A stretch of 64,000 nt of DNA from Bacteriovorax stolpii (GTDB lineage Bacteria; Bdellovibrionota; Bacteriovoracia; Bacteriovoracales; Bacteriovoracaceae), in contig CAMCYI010000018.1 of the NCBI GenBank assembly GCA_945883845.1, positions 1 to 64,000 on the forward strand, given 5' to 3'. The notes under the pieces are model-generated. The model made no database searches. It saw nothing but the letters and a program-made list of their open reading frames with translations, and had not been told where the DNA came from. Both the position numbers and the translations under genes were made by a program. Shown here piece by piece: positions 16,697-25,242 of this stretch. Positions within the stretch are counted from its first letter, which is position 1; each line of letters opens with the position of its first letter.

Positions 16697-16735
16697 AAAA
16701 CCTTGAAACAGACTTTTGAGCCATGCGGTTTCTCT

Positions 16736-16847
16736 CGGTTTTGGCATCAACAAACGTGCAGCAGGAATAAACGTACAGCAACAAAACGCGAGATGGAAAA
16801 AATTTTATAACTTGTTTAGATATTACTCTTTGCGGAAAATTTTTCAA
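16736..16847 (-). promoter_or_regulatory. Promoter and repeat-bearing leader of the VWA-barrel-TPR unit (copy 2)
   Basis: On the minus strand TTGAAA (16842-16847) and TAATAT (16820-16825) are 16 bases apart, a good sigma-70-type promoter. Starting about 45 bases beyond, block 16736-16774 repeats the 39-base sequence found ahead of the TolQ-like gene with three differences. Here the ACGTTT motif is preceded by a third related copy (GCGTTT), giving spacing of 15-17 bases. Confidence 0.6.
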
Positions 16848-16949
16848 TTGTCTTAGGGATAAAAAAAGAAAAGAGCCCGACTTTATAAGGGTTAAATGTC
16901 GACTGCCAATTATTTGTGGTAGGAGCAAAATGGTATGATCAAAAAATGG

Positions 16950-17555
16950 TCAAAGACCGAGCAGAAGTCTGCTACCTTTCATACTTGCTGGACTTTTCCA
17001 GGCATCCTTTATCAGATCATAGTCGTTTCCAAGGACCATTTCGCAAAGTCCCTGATTCGATGAAAAACTGTAGCGATTGAAAAACTTCATGAGTTTCAAT
17101 TCCTCAAAATGCTCCTGGCCGACTTTCGGACATTGAACCAGCAAAGCACCTGCGTAGGAATATCCATTTTTATGAACGCGGAAAGTGGCCCGCTGAGAAG
17201 TATTCATGGCCTCATAAGTCTTACCCTGAAACTTGAAACCTTTGATCCACCACTCACCAGAAGGAAGTGGGTGATAGAAAGTTTCCTGATTAAGCTTCAT
17301 CGAACGACGGGTATTTTTTCTATCCAGGGCCTCAAGAAGTAATGTCATTTCCTGGGCATCCACGAGTCGCCAGAAAACCTGATTTCGCTGACCTTTGAGA
17401 GGAGATTTCAAACGGACAGGTAGCTTGATGGGACGTCTGGGAACAGATACCTGTTGAGGTTTTACCTCAGGAGTTTGTGGTGCAGGCACAGTTTTTTGAT
17501 GGGCGGACGAACACGCCAAAAAGAGCAAGAGAAGGGAGACAAGAGCTGCTTTCAT
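16950..17555 (-). CDS. Lipoprotein of unknown function
   Basis: A 201-residue lipoprotein with signal MKAALVSLLLLFLACSS; the cysteine of FLAC is residue 15. After a Pro/Lys-rich linker (~20-60) comes a beta-rich region with Trp and aromatic residues (FYHPLPSGEWWIKGFKFQGK) and two further cysteines that may pair. The start at 17555 is chosen because it opens directly on the signal peptide; the frame stays open another 62 codons upstream, into the divergent rlmN gene, and that part looks non-coding. No recognised family. Confidence 0.7.
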   Translation of the reverse strand: MKAALVSLLLLFLACSSAHQKTVPAPQTPEVKPQQVSVPRRPIKLPVRLKSPLKGQRNQVFWRLVDAQEMTLLLEALDRKNTRRSMKLNQETFYHPLPSGEWWIKGFKFQGKTYEAMNTSQRATFRVHKNGYSYAGALLVQCPKVGQEHFEELKLMKFFNRYSFSSNQGLCEMVLGNDYDLIKDAWKSPASMKGSRLLLGL

Positions 17556-17584
17556 CGCTATAATATCGCATTCCTGAGGCCCAG

Positions 17585-18622
17585 ATGACAATGAAACCAT
17601 CACTCTTTTCTCATACCTCGCTGGAGTGGGAAGAAATCTTAACTTCGCAGGGTCATCCCGGAGCACTGCCGTATTGGTTGGACGGTCTGCGCGGTAAAAA
17701 AGATCTCTGGACCAAACACCTCTCCCCTCATCTTTTTTCATGGCTACAAGATCACTACAACTTTGAACTTCCTGAAGTATCGCGAGTGCAAGTTTCTCAG
17801 GATGAAACAGTCAAACTTCTCATAAAATTTACTGATGGAAAGGAAGTTGAATGTGTTCTCATTCCGTTTCACAGACGCTACACCATCTGCCTTTCCACTC
17901 AGGTGGGTTGTGCTATGAACTGTAGTTTTTGTTACACAGGTACTCAGGGTTTCAAGCGACATTTGAAAGCTGAAGAAATTGTCGGTCAGTATCTTGTCGG
18001 GATGGATTGGCTCAGAAAAAATAATAAGTCAGATGTCTTACCACATATCGTTTTCATGGGTCAGGGAGAGCCACTGCATAATGCGGATGAAGTTCATCAG
18101 GCCATCAAAGTTTTAAACGACCGCAGGATTGTCGGAGTTGGGCATCGTCAGATGACTCTTTCGACTGTGGGATATCTTCCGGGGCTCAAGAAGATTCTGG
18201 ATTTTCCGCAGATTAATCTCGCACTTTCGTTACACTCACCTTTTCCGGATGAGCGGATTAAACTTATTCCGGCCGAGAAAAACTTTCCTCTCATTGAAGT
18301 GATGAAATCTCTCGATGAAGTTCCTCTCCTGAAAAAACAATTCATTACATACGAATATGTGCTGATTAAAGACTTCAATATGACTGAAAAGCATGCTGAG
18401 GCACTGGCTGTACTCCTTCAGGATAAAAAAGCGATTGTGAACCTGATTCCATTCAATCCTTTTCCGGGGTCTCAATGGAAAAGACCGGCAGCTGAAGATT
18501 GCGAGTCATTTAAGCAGTCACTCGTGAGAAGAAAATTAAGAGTCATGATCCGCAAAACAAAAGGCGATGACATCCTCGCTGCCTGCGGCCAGTTAAAGAT
18601 TCAGCAAACGGTGACTGTATGA
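17585..18622 (+). CDS. rlmN: 23S rRNA (adenine(2503)-C2)-methyltransferase
   Basis: Radical-SAM enzyme that methylates C2 of A2503 in 23S rRNA and A37 in some tRNAs. The iron-sulfur cluster motif CxxxCxxC is at C109, C113 and C116. C102 lies seven residues earlier, as in the family, and the methyl-carrying cysteine is C334 in ILAACGQL. GQGEPL (SAM-binding GEP-type motif) is also present. Length 345 is close to usual. GAGG lies 6 bases before the ATG. Its stop overlaps the next start by 4 bases, making an operon rlmN-tcdA-ykvA of RNA-modification flavour. Cfr-type enzymes share the motifs, but the context favours the housekeeping enzyme. Confidence 0.95.
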   Translation: MTMKPSLFSHTSLEWEEILTSQGHPGALPYWLDGLRGKKDLWTKHLSPHLFSWLQDHYNFELPEVSRVQVSQDETVKLLIKFTDGKEVECVLIPFHRRYTICLSTQVGCAMNCSFCYTGTQGFKRHLKAEEIVGQYLVGMDWLRKNNKSDVLPHIVFMGQGEPLHNADEVHQAIKVLNDRRIVGVGHRQMTLSTVGYLPGLKKILDFPQINLALSLHSPFPDERIKLIPAEKNFPLIEVMKSLDEVPLLKKQFITYEYVLIKDFNMTEKHAEALAVLLQDKKAIVNLIPFNPFPGSQWKRPAAEDCESFKQSLVRRKLRVMIRKTKGDDILAACGQLKIQQTVTV

Positions 18623-19413
18623 GCGAAATACCTCAAGACTTTGAATCGCGCTTCGGCGGCATAGGCCGGCTCATGGGCAGAAAGTCCTTCGAGAAAATCA
18701 AAACCGCGAACATCCTCATCATCGGCATCGGTGGAGTCGGTTCATGGGTTGCTGAGTCCCTTGCCCGCTCCGGTGTCTGTCATATGACTCTTGTTGATCT
18801 TGATGATGTGTGTGTGACAAATATTAATCGCCAGGTCCACGCTCTTAACGGTACCGTCGGTCGCTTTAAGGTAGATGTGATGAAGGAGCGTGTGCTTCTC
18901 ATCAATCCTTTCTGTGAAGTCGATACGAAACAATGTTTCTTCTCGCCGAAAAACCTGGAAAACATTTTCGATAAGCAGTACGACTTTGTGATCGACTGCT
19001 GTGATGATTTCACAAATAAGTGCTACCTTATTGAACATTGCCGGAATTTAAAAGTCCCGGCCGTTGTCATGGGTGGTGCTGGTGGAAAGATGGATCCCCT
19101 TCAGGTGCGCGTGACAGATATGTCGGAATCCTCGAATGACAGGCTCCTTGCGCGTCTTCGCAAAAAACTCAGGCAGGATTTTGCTTTCCCTCGCGAAGAA
19201 GACGGTGACTTTGGTGTGTGGGCCGTATGGTCGCATGAGCGCGCTGTCTATCCTACCGCTGAAGGCTGCACTACTTACAAACCTCCGGGGATAGCTAAAA
19301 ACATGGATTGCGAAGAAGGATTTGGCTCTGCAAGTTTTGTCACAGGGGCCTTTGCTTTTGCAGCAACATCACTGGTACTGAGAGAAATGACAAAAGAAGA
19401 AAGAGGCACATGA
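18619..19413 (+). CDS. tcdA: tRNA threonylcarbamoyladenosine dehydratase
   Basis: E1-like ThiF/MoeB-family enzyme (also called CsdL) that cyclises t6A at position 37 of tRNA to ct6A. The nucleotide-binding loop GIGGVGS is at 36-42, followed by LVDLDDVCVTNINRQ, a family hallmark, and VIDCCDDFTNKCYL. The C-terminal EGFGSASFVTGAFAFAAT matches the TcdA/CsdL tail. There is no ThiS-type tail-binding cysteine region typical of MoeB. Starts and ends with 4-base overlaps to its neighbours. Confidence 0.93.
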   Translation: MSEIPQDFESRFGGIGRLMGRKSFEKIKTANILIIGIGGVGSWVAESLARSGVCHMTLVDLDDVCVTNINRQVHALNGTVGRFKVDVMKERVLLINPFCEVDTKQCFFSPKNLENIFDKQYDFVIDCCDDFTNKCYLIEHCRNLKVPAVVMGGAGGKMDPLQVRVTDMSESSNDRLLARLRKKLRQDFAFPREEDGDFGVWAVWSHERAVYPTAEGCTTYKPPGIAKNMDCEEGFGSASFVTGAFAFAATSLVLREMTKEERGT

Positions 19414-19757
19414 AATTTTTGACTGACCTGAAAGACTTTATAAAAAATGTAGCTCAGGATAAACGCATTCCGGAACGGGATAAAAATGTGATTCTCGCCA
19501 TGCTGGCATTGATTATCTCACCCTTCGACATTATTCCGGATTTCATCCCCGTGTTTGGTCTGCTTGATGATGTAATTCTTCTATCCATGATTCTCGATTA
19601 TTTTTTCCAGGTCCTCGATCAGGAAATTTTGCTTTCGCACTATCCATGGGGAATGAAGAGTTTTGTGCGGCTTAAGAAGTTCGCACATGTTCTGCAGATT
19701 TTTGTACCAAGGTTTATCAAGAAGAAGCTTTGGAAGTATGTAGGATCGCCTTACTAG
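19410..19757 (+). CDS. YkvA-family membrane protein (DUF1232)
   Basis: A 115-residue protein with the DUF1232 core SPFDIIPDFIPVFGLLDD at about residues 45-62, which marks a re-entrant or short membrane segment. Two more hydrophobic stretches flank it. The family is widespread and without known function. The start at 19410 is favoured by AGG just upstream and by overlap with the tcdA stop. It ends 1 base before the convergent gene. Confidence 0.85.
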   Translation: MKFLTDLKDFIKNVAQDKRIPERDKNVILAMLALIISPFDIIPDFIPVFGLLDDVILLSMILDYFFQVLDQEILLSHYPWGMKSFVRLKKFAHVLQIFVPRFIKKKLWKYVGSPY

Positions 19758-19758
19758 A

Positions 19759-20067
19759 CTAGCGGCCCGTTGCTGGAATCATTCTTTCCATGTCATTTTT
19801 AATCTGCATCAGCTGAGCACCATCAAGATCATCACCAGGACGAACTGAAGCCGGCATACGTGAAGCTGCAGTTGCTGCTTTGGTATTCATTGAACTCCAC
19901 TGCTGCTGGTCCATCGATTTCATCTTCAGCTTGGCCTTTTCGGCTTCAGCGGCCGAGATCACTTTCTCTCTCACCATCTGGTCCAAAGTCGCTTCGACCT
20001 GAGATTTGTCGGCATCAGCGAAGGCAGAAGTGATAGTGAAGGCCAGGAGGATAAAAAAGTATTTCAT
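19759..20067 (-). CDS. Small secreted helical protein
   Basis: A 102-residue protein with signal peptide MKYFFILLAFTITSAFADA. The mature part looks helical (VEATLDQMVREKVISAAEAE; LMQIKNDMERMI), with many Met, Gln and Ala. No recognised family. It stands alone between convergent and tandem neighbours. Confidence 0.65.
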   Translation of the reverse strand: MKYFFILLAFTITSAFADADKSQVEATLDQMVREKVISAAEAEKAKLKMKSMDQQQWSSMNTKAATAASRMPASVRPGDDLDGAQLMQIKNDMERMIPATGR

Positions 20068-20217
20068 AAAACCCTTTATTTCTTAAAGCTATTATCGGTG
20101 CTGCCTCAGGATCCCTTGATGTTTATTTTCCGAGTATCTGAATCCAGTATCTTGAAAAAGAGAAATAAAGGGAGTGTCTAAAAAACAGACAGCTAAATGT
20201 GGGCGATTTAAAATCGA

Positions 20218-20586
20218 CTACTGAACGTAGCCTTGCTTATGCAGATAGGTCGTCAAAGAATTTAATTCGATCATGCTACCGTCTTCAAAAAAACAAAAAG
20301 CTTTCTGATCGTTATTCAGGGCCCTGCCGAAAACAGAACTCGCTCTGTAGATTTCATGACAGACGTCAGATCCCGTTGTGCCACGGGCCCGGAGATTTTG
20401 TCTGAGACCAGCAAGTGGGCCGCGAATCGTCGCACCCTGAAACGGTACTTCTTCTTCCAGATTGATAGACTGAGACTGAGAATTACATTCAAACATTTCT
20501 GCAGGTGAGGCCAGTGGAGCTACCGGTGCTTCCTGTCCGTGAGAGATATTCGTTATGAAGAAAAATGAAAAAAAGAAAAATTTCGT
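20218..20586 (-). CDS. Secreted Cys-containing protein whose natural start reads ACG
   Basis: From an ATG at 20496 the frame gives 92 residues, but the open frame upstream encodes an obvious signal peptide: KFFFFSFFFITNISHGQ, then a Pro/Ala linker. The codon just before that Lys, at 20584-20586, is ACG, and AGGGA lies 6 bases upstream of it, exactly where a start should be. No ATG, GTG or TTG precedes it in frame before a stop codon. Either translation starts at ACG, or an ATG has mutated and the gene is losing export. The mature protein has three cysteines (FECN, SDVCHE, AFCFF) and no recognised family. Confidence 0.55.
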   Translation of the reverse strand, partial: TKFFFFSFFFITNISHGQEAPVAPLASPAEMFECNSQSQSINLEEEVPFQGATIRGPLAGLRQNLRARGTTGSDVCHEIYRASSVFGRALNNDQKAFCFFEDGSMIELNSLTTYLHKQGYVQ

Positions 20587-20747
20587 AGCGTATCCCTGAA
20601 AGGATTTTATTTTCTTTCGCTATTGTCTGGGTCGGGACGCACTTCCATAAACCCAAAACATATTTCCATGCAATTCAGATAGCTTGAAGGAGAAAAACTT
20701 GAGTTAGGCCCCTGAAAAGTGCCACAAAAAATGTTTAAAGGAAGAAA

Positions 20748-21224
20748 TTAAACGAATGAAATCACCTGATAGTGACGGTTCTCTTTAGGAGTCTCGACTT
20801 CGAACTCATCGTTGGTTTTAAGTCCTATCAGAGCATCACCGATCGGTGAAAAAACGGAGACAACAACAACGGGAGTGTTGTCGACACTAAGTATGGTTCC
20901 GCCTGCAGTGGGAATGAGAAAGTAGAATCTCTTCTGCTTATTGTGTTCGAGTTCGACCAATGCGCCGATGGAAATTTCACCAAGCTTTTTCGAGGCGTTC
21001 ACATCTACTTCTTCGAGAATCTGAATTTCAAGTCTGAGCTCTTCCACTCTTTTTGCTTCTGCACTCGCGAGATAAGAAGCTTCGAGGGCGCGGGTATCGT
21101 ATTTACTTTCTGCTTTGAATTCCTGGTCCGTCGCAAAGTCTCGATTCGACTTTGCGGCGGCTTCCAGTGCTATCAGTTCAGTTGAAGCGCGGGTGATAAG
21201 CTCTTTGAGAAGTGAATCTTTCAA
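20748..21224 (-). CDS. GreA/GreB-family transcription factor
   Basis: A 158-residue protein. Residues ~10-75 are a likely coiled coil, as in the GreA finger that enters the RNA polymerase secondary channel. Residues ~80-155 match the GreA/B C-terminal FKBP-like domain (SPIGDALIGLKTNDEFEVET). Whether the finger tip keeps the acidic residues needed for RNA cleavage is not certain, so it may be a Gre-like regulator rather than GreA itself. The start is TTG at 21224 with GGAG 5 bases ahead, abutting the stop of the YchJ-like gene, so the two are cotranscribed. Confidence 0.82.
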   Translation of the reverse strand: MKDSLLKELITRASTELIALEAAAKSNRDFATDQEFKAESKYDTRALEASYLASAEAKRVEELRLEIQILEEVDVNASKKLGEISIGALVELEHNKQKRFYFLIPTAGGTILSVDNTPVVVVSVFSPIGDALIGLKTNDEFEVETPKENRHYQVISFV

Positions 21225-21731
21225 TTAAACTCCACAACATTTTTTAAACTTCTTGCCTGATCCACATGAACAAGGGTCGTTTCTTCCGACCTTAGGCTCA
21301 AGTCTCTTTTGTGGCTGACCGCCGTGAATATGACCTTCCTTAAATTTCCAGTCGCCGCCCTCTTTCTGAAAGAGAGCAGTCTCGTGGTGATTCAACTCAG
21401 TTCCACTGGCCTTGTCTTTGTAGTGAGCAACGAACTCAACGGTGCCGGTGTTATCTGCATTTTCACCTTTCTGAGTTTTCTTGATATCAAGACCCATCCA
21501 CTCTGAGCTATCGGCCCACTTGAGTGCTTCCTCTTTATTGAATTTCTCTTCAGGGTTGTTGATCTGAGTGACATCAACGTAATCGATATTTTTAACAGCA
21601 TAAGCTGTATAACGAGAACGCATCAGGGCCTCTGCTGTCGGTGCTTTCTTCTTATTATCAAGAAAAGGTCCGCAACATTCAGCTAAAGTCAGTTTTTTGG
21701 ACTCATCAGTAGTCCGGCAAGGGCATATCAT
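21225..21731 (-). CDS. YchJ-family SEC-C motif protein
   Basis: A 168-residue protein of the YchJ/UPF0225 family. The N-terminus has a zinc-binding CPC...ECCGPF pattern (residues 3-22), and residues ~25-140 form the NTF2-like core ([20 protein letters not shown]). The C-terminal SEC-C motif [18 protein letters not shown] binds zinc. SEC-C motifs occur at the end of SecA and in other proteins, often for ribosome or SecB contact; the role of YchJ is not settled. It is divergent from hrpB. Confidence 0.88.
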   Translation of the reverse strand: MICPCRTTDESKKLTLAECCGPFLDNKKKAPTAEALMRSRYTAYAVKNIDYVDVTQINNPEEKFNKEEALKWADSSEWMGLDIKKTQKGENADNTGTVEFVAHYKDKASGTELNHHETALFQKEGGDWKFKEGHIHGGQPQKRLEPKVGRNDPCSCGSGKKFKKCCGV

Positions 21732-21820
21732 GGGGCTCTCCTAGGAATTCACCTATTATCAGGTTAAGATGGGAAAGATTCAACGAGTACTTCTCTCCCT
21801 TTAAGGAAAATCCTTTTGCT

Positions 21821-24127
21821 ATGAAGCAAAAAATTCAACTCCCCATTGATCCTTTCATCGACCAGATTGTCAAAGACAGTCAGGATTACTCAACTCTCCT
21901 GATTAAGGCCTCTCCCGGCTCCGGGAAAACCACCCGACTTCCTTGGGCAATTGCTCAAAGAAGTCAGAAGAATGTTCTGGTGCTTGAACCGCGTCGTCTC
22001 GCTGCGAAGCTCGCTGCTATCCGCATCGCAGACGAAGAGAATTTTAAAATTGGCGAAGAAATCGGTTATCATTTCCGGTTTGAGAAAAAGACTTCGCCCA
22101 AAACCCGCCTCACTTTCTACACTGAGGGAACTTTTCTCAAGCGCCTGATGCATGATCCGACCCTTGAAGATATTTCAGTCGTGATCCTCGATGAGTTTCA
22201 TGAACGTCACCTGGAAACAGATGTCTCACTTGCGGCCCTGATGAGTCTCCAGAAAAAAAGACCAGACCTTAAAATCATCCTGATGTCGGCAACTCTCGAA
22301 ACAAACGCCATCGAGCGTTTCGTGAAGCCTAAACTTTTTGAAATCACCGCACCGAATTTTCCCGTAACTCTTCATTACCTTCCCAACCAGCCGAGCATCC
22401 TGAACCAGTCCCTCGAACAAAAGATCAAGAAAGCAATTGAACAACTTGATCCGACATTCGACACTCTCATCTTTGTTCCGGGCATGCGAGAGATGATGAA
22501 AGTCAGCGATTCCCTCGGTTCATCACTGGGAGAAGTTTTCTTTCTCCACGCCGATCTGGACAAAGAAGACCAGGAAAAGGCCCTCCTCCCCGCTTCAAGA
22601 CGAAAAATCATTCTCGCGACGAACATCGCAGAAAGCTCTGTCACTATCCCCGGGATTAAAGCTGTGATCGACAGCGGGATTCAGCGCGAGCTCGTTTATT
22701 CTCCATGGAACGGACTCTCATTCCTCGAAGATCATCCCATCACGAAGTCATCGGCTATTCAGCGCGCAGGCCGGGCCGGACGGACAAGTGCAGGTGCCTG
22801 CTATAGGCTCTATGCGGAAATGGACTTTAACGAGCGCGCTGATCATACCATTCCCGAAATCCTCAAAGCCGATCTCACAGACACTGTTCTTCTATCAGCT
22901 CAGATGAACCATGATCTTTATTGGTACACGCCTCCACCTGAGGGACGCTGGAAAAAATCCCAGGAACTAGCATTTCGTATCGGAGCCCTGGACGAAAATG
23001 GCAAACTGAATTCTCTCGGGGCCGAAATTCTCAAAATGCCGCTTGATACGCGATTATCCCGCACATTGATCGCAGCTTCGTCATATACGAAGGATGAGAA
23101 GAAAAAACTTCTCCGTTTTATCTCTGAGGAAATTGAAGGAGACCGCAGCGGAACTCTCATGCGCCGGATGGCCGACTTTCTGAACCATGACGGAACTGAT
23201 AAATCTCCCTGGGAGAAAGCTCTTCTCACTGGCTTTATTGATCAGGTCGCAAGGTTCCGCCAGAAGCAGCACGATTTCATTCACAGCTCTGGCAAGACGC
23301 TCAAGATTCATCCGGAACTCAAAGAACTCCATCAGGATTTTTATCTCGTCCTGGATATCAGTAAGAGACAGGAAGCCGTGCTCGTCGTTCCGATCGAGGA
23401 AGAATGGCTCTACGACATCATTCCGTTTCCTTTTTCAGAAGATGAGGAAATTGAGGACGGAAAACTCAAGCGTAAAACAAAACTCGGAAGCATTGTGATG
23501 GATGAAACCACCCTTCCTCTCGAGTGGGAAAAACTCAACGCCGAATCAAGAACAAAGATCCTGATCTCTTCGGCTACTCCCTTCAGAAAGAAAGTTGATG
23601 AATGGAAAGAGGCCCCTTACTTCGGAAAACTTGTCTTCTGGTCAAAGCATCAGAAACTCCCACTCGATGAAGTTCTCAAAACACTGAGTGCAGAATCTTT
23701 TTTTAACGATGGTGGATCCTTAAGTCTCGCGCACGTTGAAGATTATTTCAAAAATACTCTGGAAGAGAAACTCGAGATCAAAAATCTAGAACGACTGCTT
23801 CCCTCTCACATCGATCTCGGCGGACGCCGCGAACTTCCAATCTTCTATCCCACAGATCGCGATCCCTATGTCGAGGCCCACATCCAGGATTTCTACGGCC
23901 AGAAAAAAACACCCACAATCCTCGATGGTAAATTTGCTTTAACTCTGAATCTCATCGGCCCTGATAGAAAGCCGATGCAGATAACGCGTGACCTTGTGAA
24001 CTTCTGGGCGAAAACTTATCAGGAGATGAAAAAGGAATACACCCGGGATTATCCACGCCATTACTGGCCCGATAAACCGGATGAAGCTAAGCCATTTCTT
24101 TTAAAACGTCATTTGGAAGGTAAATAA
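21821..24127 (+). CDS. hrpB: ATP-dependent RNA helicase HrpB
   Basis: A 768-residue DEAH-type superfamily 2 helicase. Walker A SPGSGKTT is at 31-38, the DEFH box at 124-127, and SAT (MSATL) about 25 residues later. Motif VI QRAGRAGRTSAGACYRLY lies in the second RecA domain. The helicase-associated domain and the HrpB-specific C-terminus (ending in RDYPRHYWPDKPDEA) follow. That tail identifies HrpB rather than HrpA. It is slightly shorter than the E. coli enzyme. The last 19 bases overlap the convergent HNH gene. Confidence 0.93.
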   Translation: MKQKIQLPIDPFIDQIVKDSQDYSTLLIKASPGSGKTTRLPWAIAQRSQKNVLVLEPRRLAAKLAAIRIADEENFKIGEEIGYHFRFEKKTSPKTRLTFYTEGTFLKRLMHDPTLEDISVVILDEFHERHLETDVSLAALMSLQKKRPDLKIILMSATLETNAIERFVKPKLFEITAPNFPVTLHYLPNQPSILNQSLEQKIKKAIEQLDPTFDTLIFVPGMREMMKVSDSLGSSLGEVFFLHADLDKEDQEKALLPASRRKIILATNIAESSVTIPGIKAVIDSGIQRELVYSPWNGLSFLEDHPITKSSAIQRAGRAGRTSAGACYRLYAEMDFNERADHTIPEILKADLTDTVLLSAQMNHDLYWYTPPPEGRWKKSQELAFRIGALDENGKLNSLGAEILKMPLDTRLSRTLIAASSYTKDEKKKLLRFISEEIEGDRSGTLMRRMADFLNHDGTDKSPWEKALLTGFIDQVARFRQKQHDFIHSSGKTLKIHPELKELHQDFYLVLDISKRQEAVLVVPIEEEWLYDIIPFPFSEDEEIEDGKLKRKTKLGSIVMDETTLPLEWEKLNAESRTKILISSATPFRKKVDEWKEAPYFGKLVFWSKHQKLPLDEVLKTLSAESFFNDGGSLSLAHVEDYFKNTLEEKLEIKNLERLLPSHIDLGGRRELPIFYPTDRDPYVEAHIQDFYGQKKTPTILDGKFALTLNLIGPDRKPMQITRDLVNFWAKTYQEMKKEYTRDYPRHYWPDKPDEAKPFLLKRHLEGK

Positions 24128-24903
24128 GTCTTGAAAGCCCTTCTCTGATTGTGACCGGAACACAAGAACCTGATGTTAGATGCAGAATTGCTTCCACCTA
24201 GCGCATAAGGATGGATATGATCGTGTTGCAGATTTCTTTTCTCCTGGCAGCGTTTGCCATTTTTATCGACATGCTCACATTGATAGCTTGATCTCAAGAA
24301 TAATTTCTGTTGAACTCCTTTAGATATATACCGTGAATTGCTGCATGGCTTCTTGGACGTCCTAAGCTCTTTTTGAAACTGTAATGACCGGATCTTTTCG
24401 TCTACTAGCGATTCGATAAGCTCAATTTCAGACATTCCTTTCTGGATTTTGGCCATTTTAATAAGTAGGCGTTCGCTCAAGACAACACTTTTCACTCTGA
24501 TCACCGGATCAAGTAGTTTTTTAAATGCTCGTGCTGGAAGCTCAGAGTTTTTAAGGGCCAATGATACAATTTCGTTCTTTGCTGATAAATTATGCCTAAT
24601 TGCATCTTTCAAGATCGCAGCATTGCTTAAACTCATTTTTCCTTCTTCAATTTTTTTCTCAACTGAAGGTAATTCGAGAATAAGTTTCATGGCCTGAATT
24701 CTAGTCCAAGACTCAGCTTCAGAATAACAAAGTTCTTGCACCATATATTTAAGTAACGTTGAATAGCCAAAATCGATAAAGAGTTTTCTCCTATGAACCT
24801 CTACCAGGAATTTTAACACTTTCAACGTCGAAATTTTTTCTTCGATAACAGAGCTCTTGGTGTATAGGTGTAAGTCGTGATCGGACAATGTAGATGGGTT
24901 CAT
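24109..24903 (-). CDS. HNH endonuclease-domain protein
   Basis: A 264-residue protein. The N-terminal two thirds are helical (DUF222-like; HRRKLFIDFGYSTLLKYMVQ). The C-terminus has a zinc-type HNH module: CEHVDKNGKRC, then LQHDHIHPYALGG and IRFLCSGHN. Such proteins are frequent in Bdellovibrio-like genomes, often in many copies; their role is unknown, with mobile or defence functions possible. By eye it is more AT-rich than its neighbours, hinting at later arrival. The start at 24903 follows GGAGG by 7 bases. Its end overlaps hrpB tail-to-tail by 19 bases. Confidence 0.85.
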   Translation of the reverse strand: MNPSTLSDHDLHLYTKSSVIEEKISTLKVLKFLVEVHRRKLFIDFGYSTLLKYMVQELCYSEAESWTRIQAMKLILELPSVEKKIEEGKMSLSNAAILKDAIRHNLSAKNEIVSLALKNSELPARAFKKLLDPVIRVKSVVLSERLLIKMAKIQKGMSEIELIESLVDEKIRSLQFQKELRTSKKPCSNSRYISKGVQQKLFLRSSYQCEHVDKNGKRCQEKRNLQHDHIHPYALGGSNSASNIRFLCSGHNQRRAFKTYLPSK

Positions 24904-24993
24904 AAATTTTCCTCCAAATGAAGAAAACTTATCAGAGAAACTAAATTGAATAAAATTTGACCACAAGAAAAACGCAATTAATTCAGAGAGGAA

Positions 24994-25242
24994 CTACAAT
25001 CTCTCTTTGCCTTTCTGATCCCCAATATACTTAAACCTTGGAATCGTCTTCCCCTCAACCTCGACGGTTTCAAGGAACATCCCCATCGGTCTCACCCACA
25101 GTTTTCCCGCAGGATTTTCATACAAACATTCATAGAAAACCATCCACTCAAGTGATTCCGAGTGCCGGACAATGTTATGGACGATGTAGTTTTTGCCCTT
25201 GTAGTGCTGGTAGAGGCCGCCGATCTTGAGGTCGTTTACCAA
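24994..25242 (-). CDS. DUF1653-family small protein
   Basis: An 82-residue protein beginning LKIGGLYQHYKGKNYIVHN, the usual DUF1653 opening, and continuing with EWMVFYECLYENPAGKLWVR and a Phe/Arg-rich end. Length fits the family, whose function is unknown. The start is TTG at 25242 with GGAG 8 bases ahead. It overlaps the stop of the membrane subunit gene by 7 bases, so it is the last gene of the carbon-uptake operon. A longer frame from 25530 is only a shadow. Confidence 0.8.
   Translation of the reverse strand: MVNDLKIGGLYQHYKGKNYIVHNIVRHSESLEWMVFYECLYENPAGKLWVRPMGMFLETVEVEGKTIPRFKYIGDQKGKERL

Noticed and set aside
16697..16753. Earlier start for the VWA lipoprotein
   Set aside because: This ATG lies inside the leader block shared with the TolQ operon and lacks a ribosome site; ATG 16696 has AAGG and leads better into the signal peptide.
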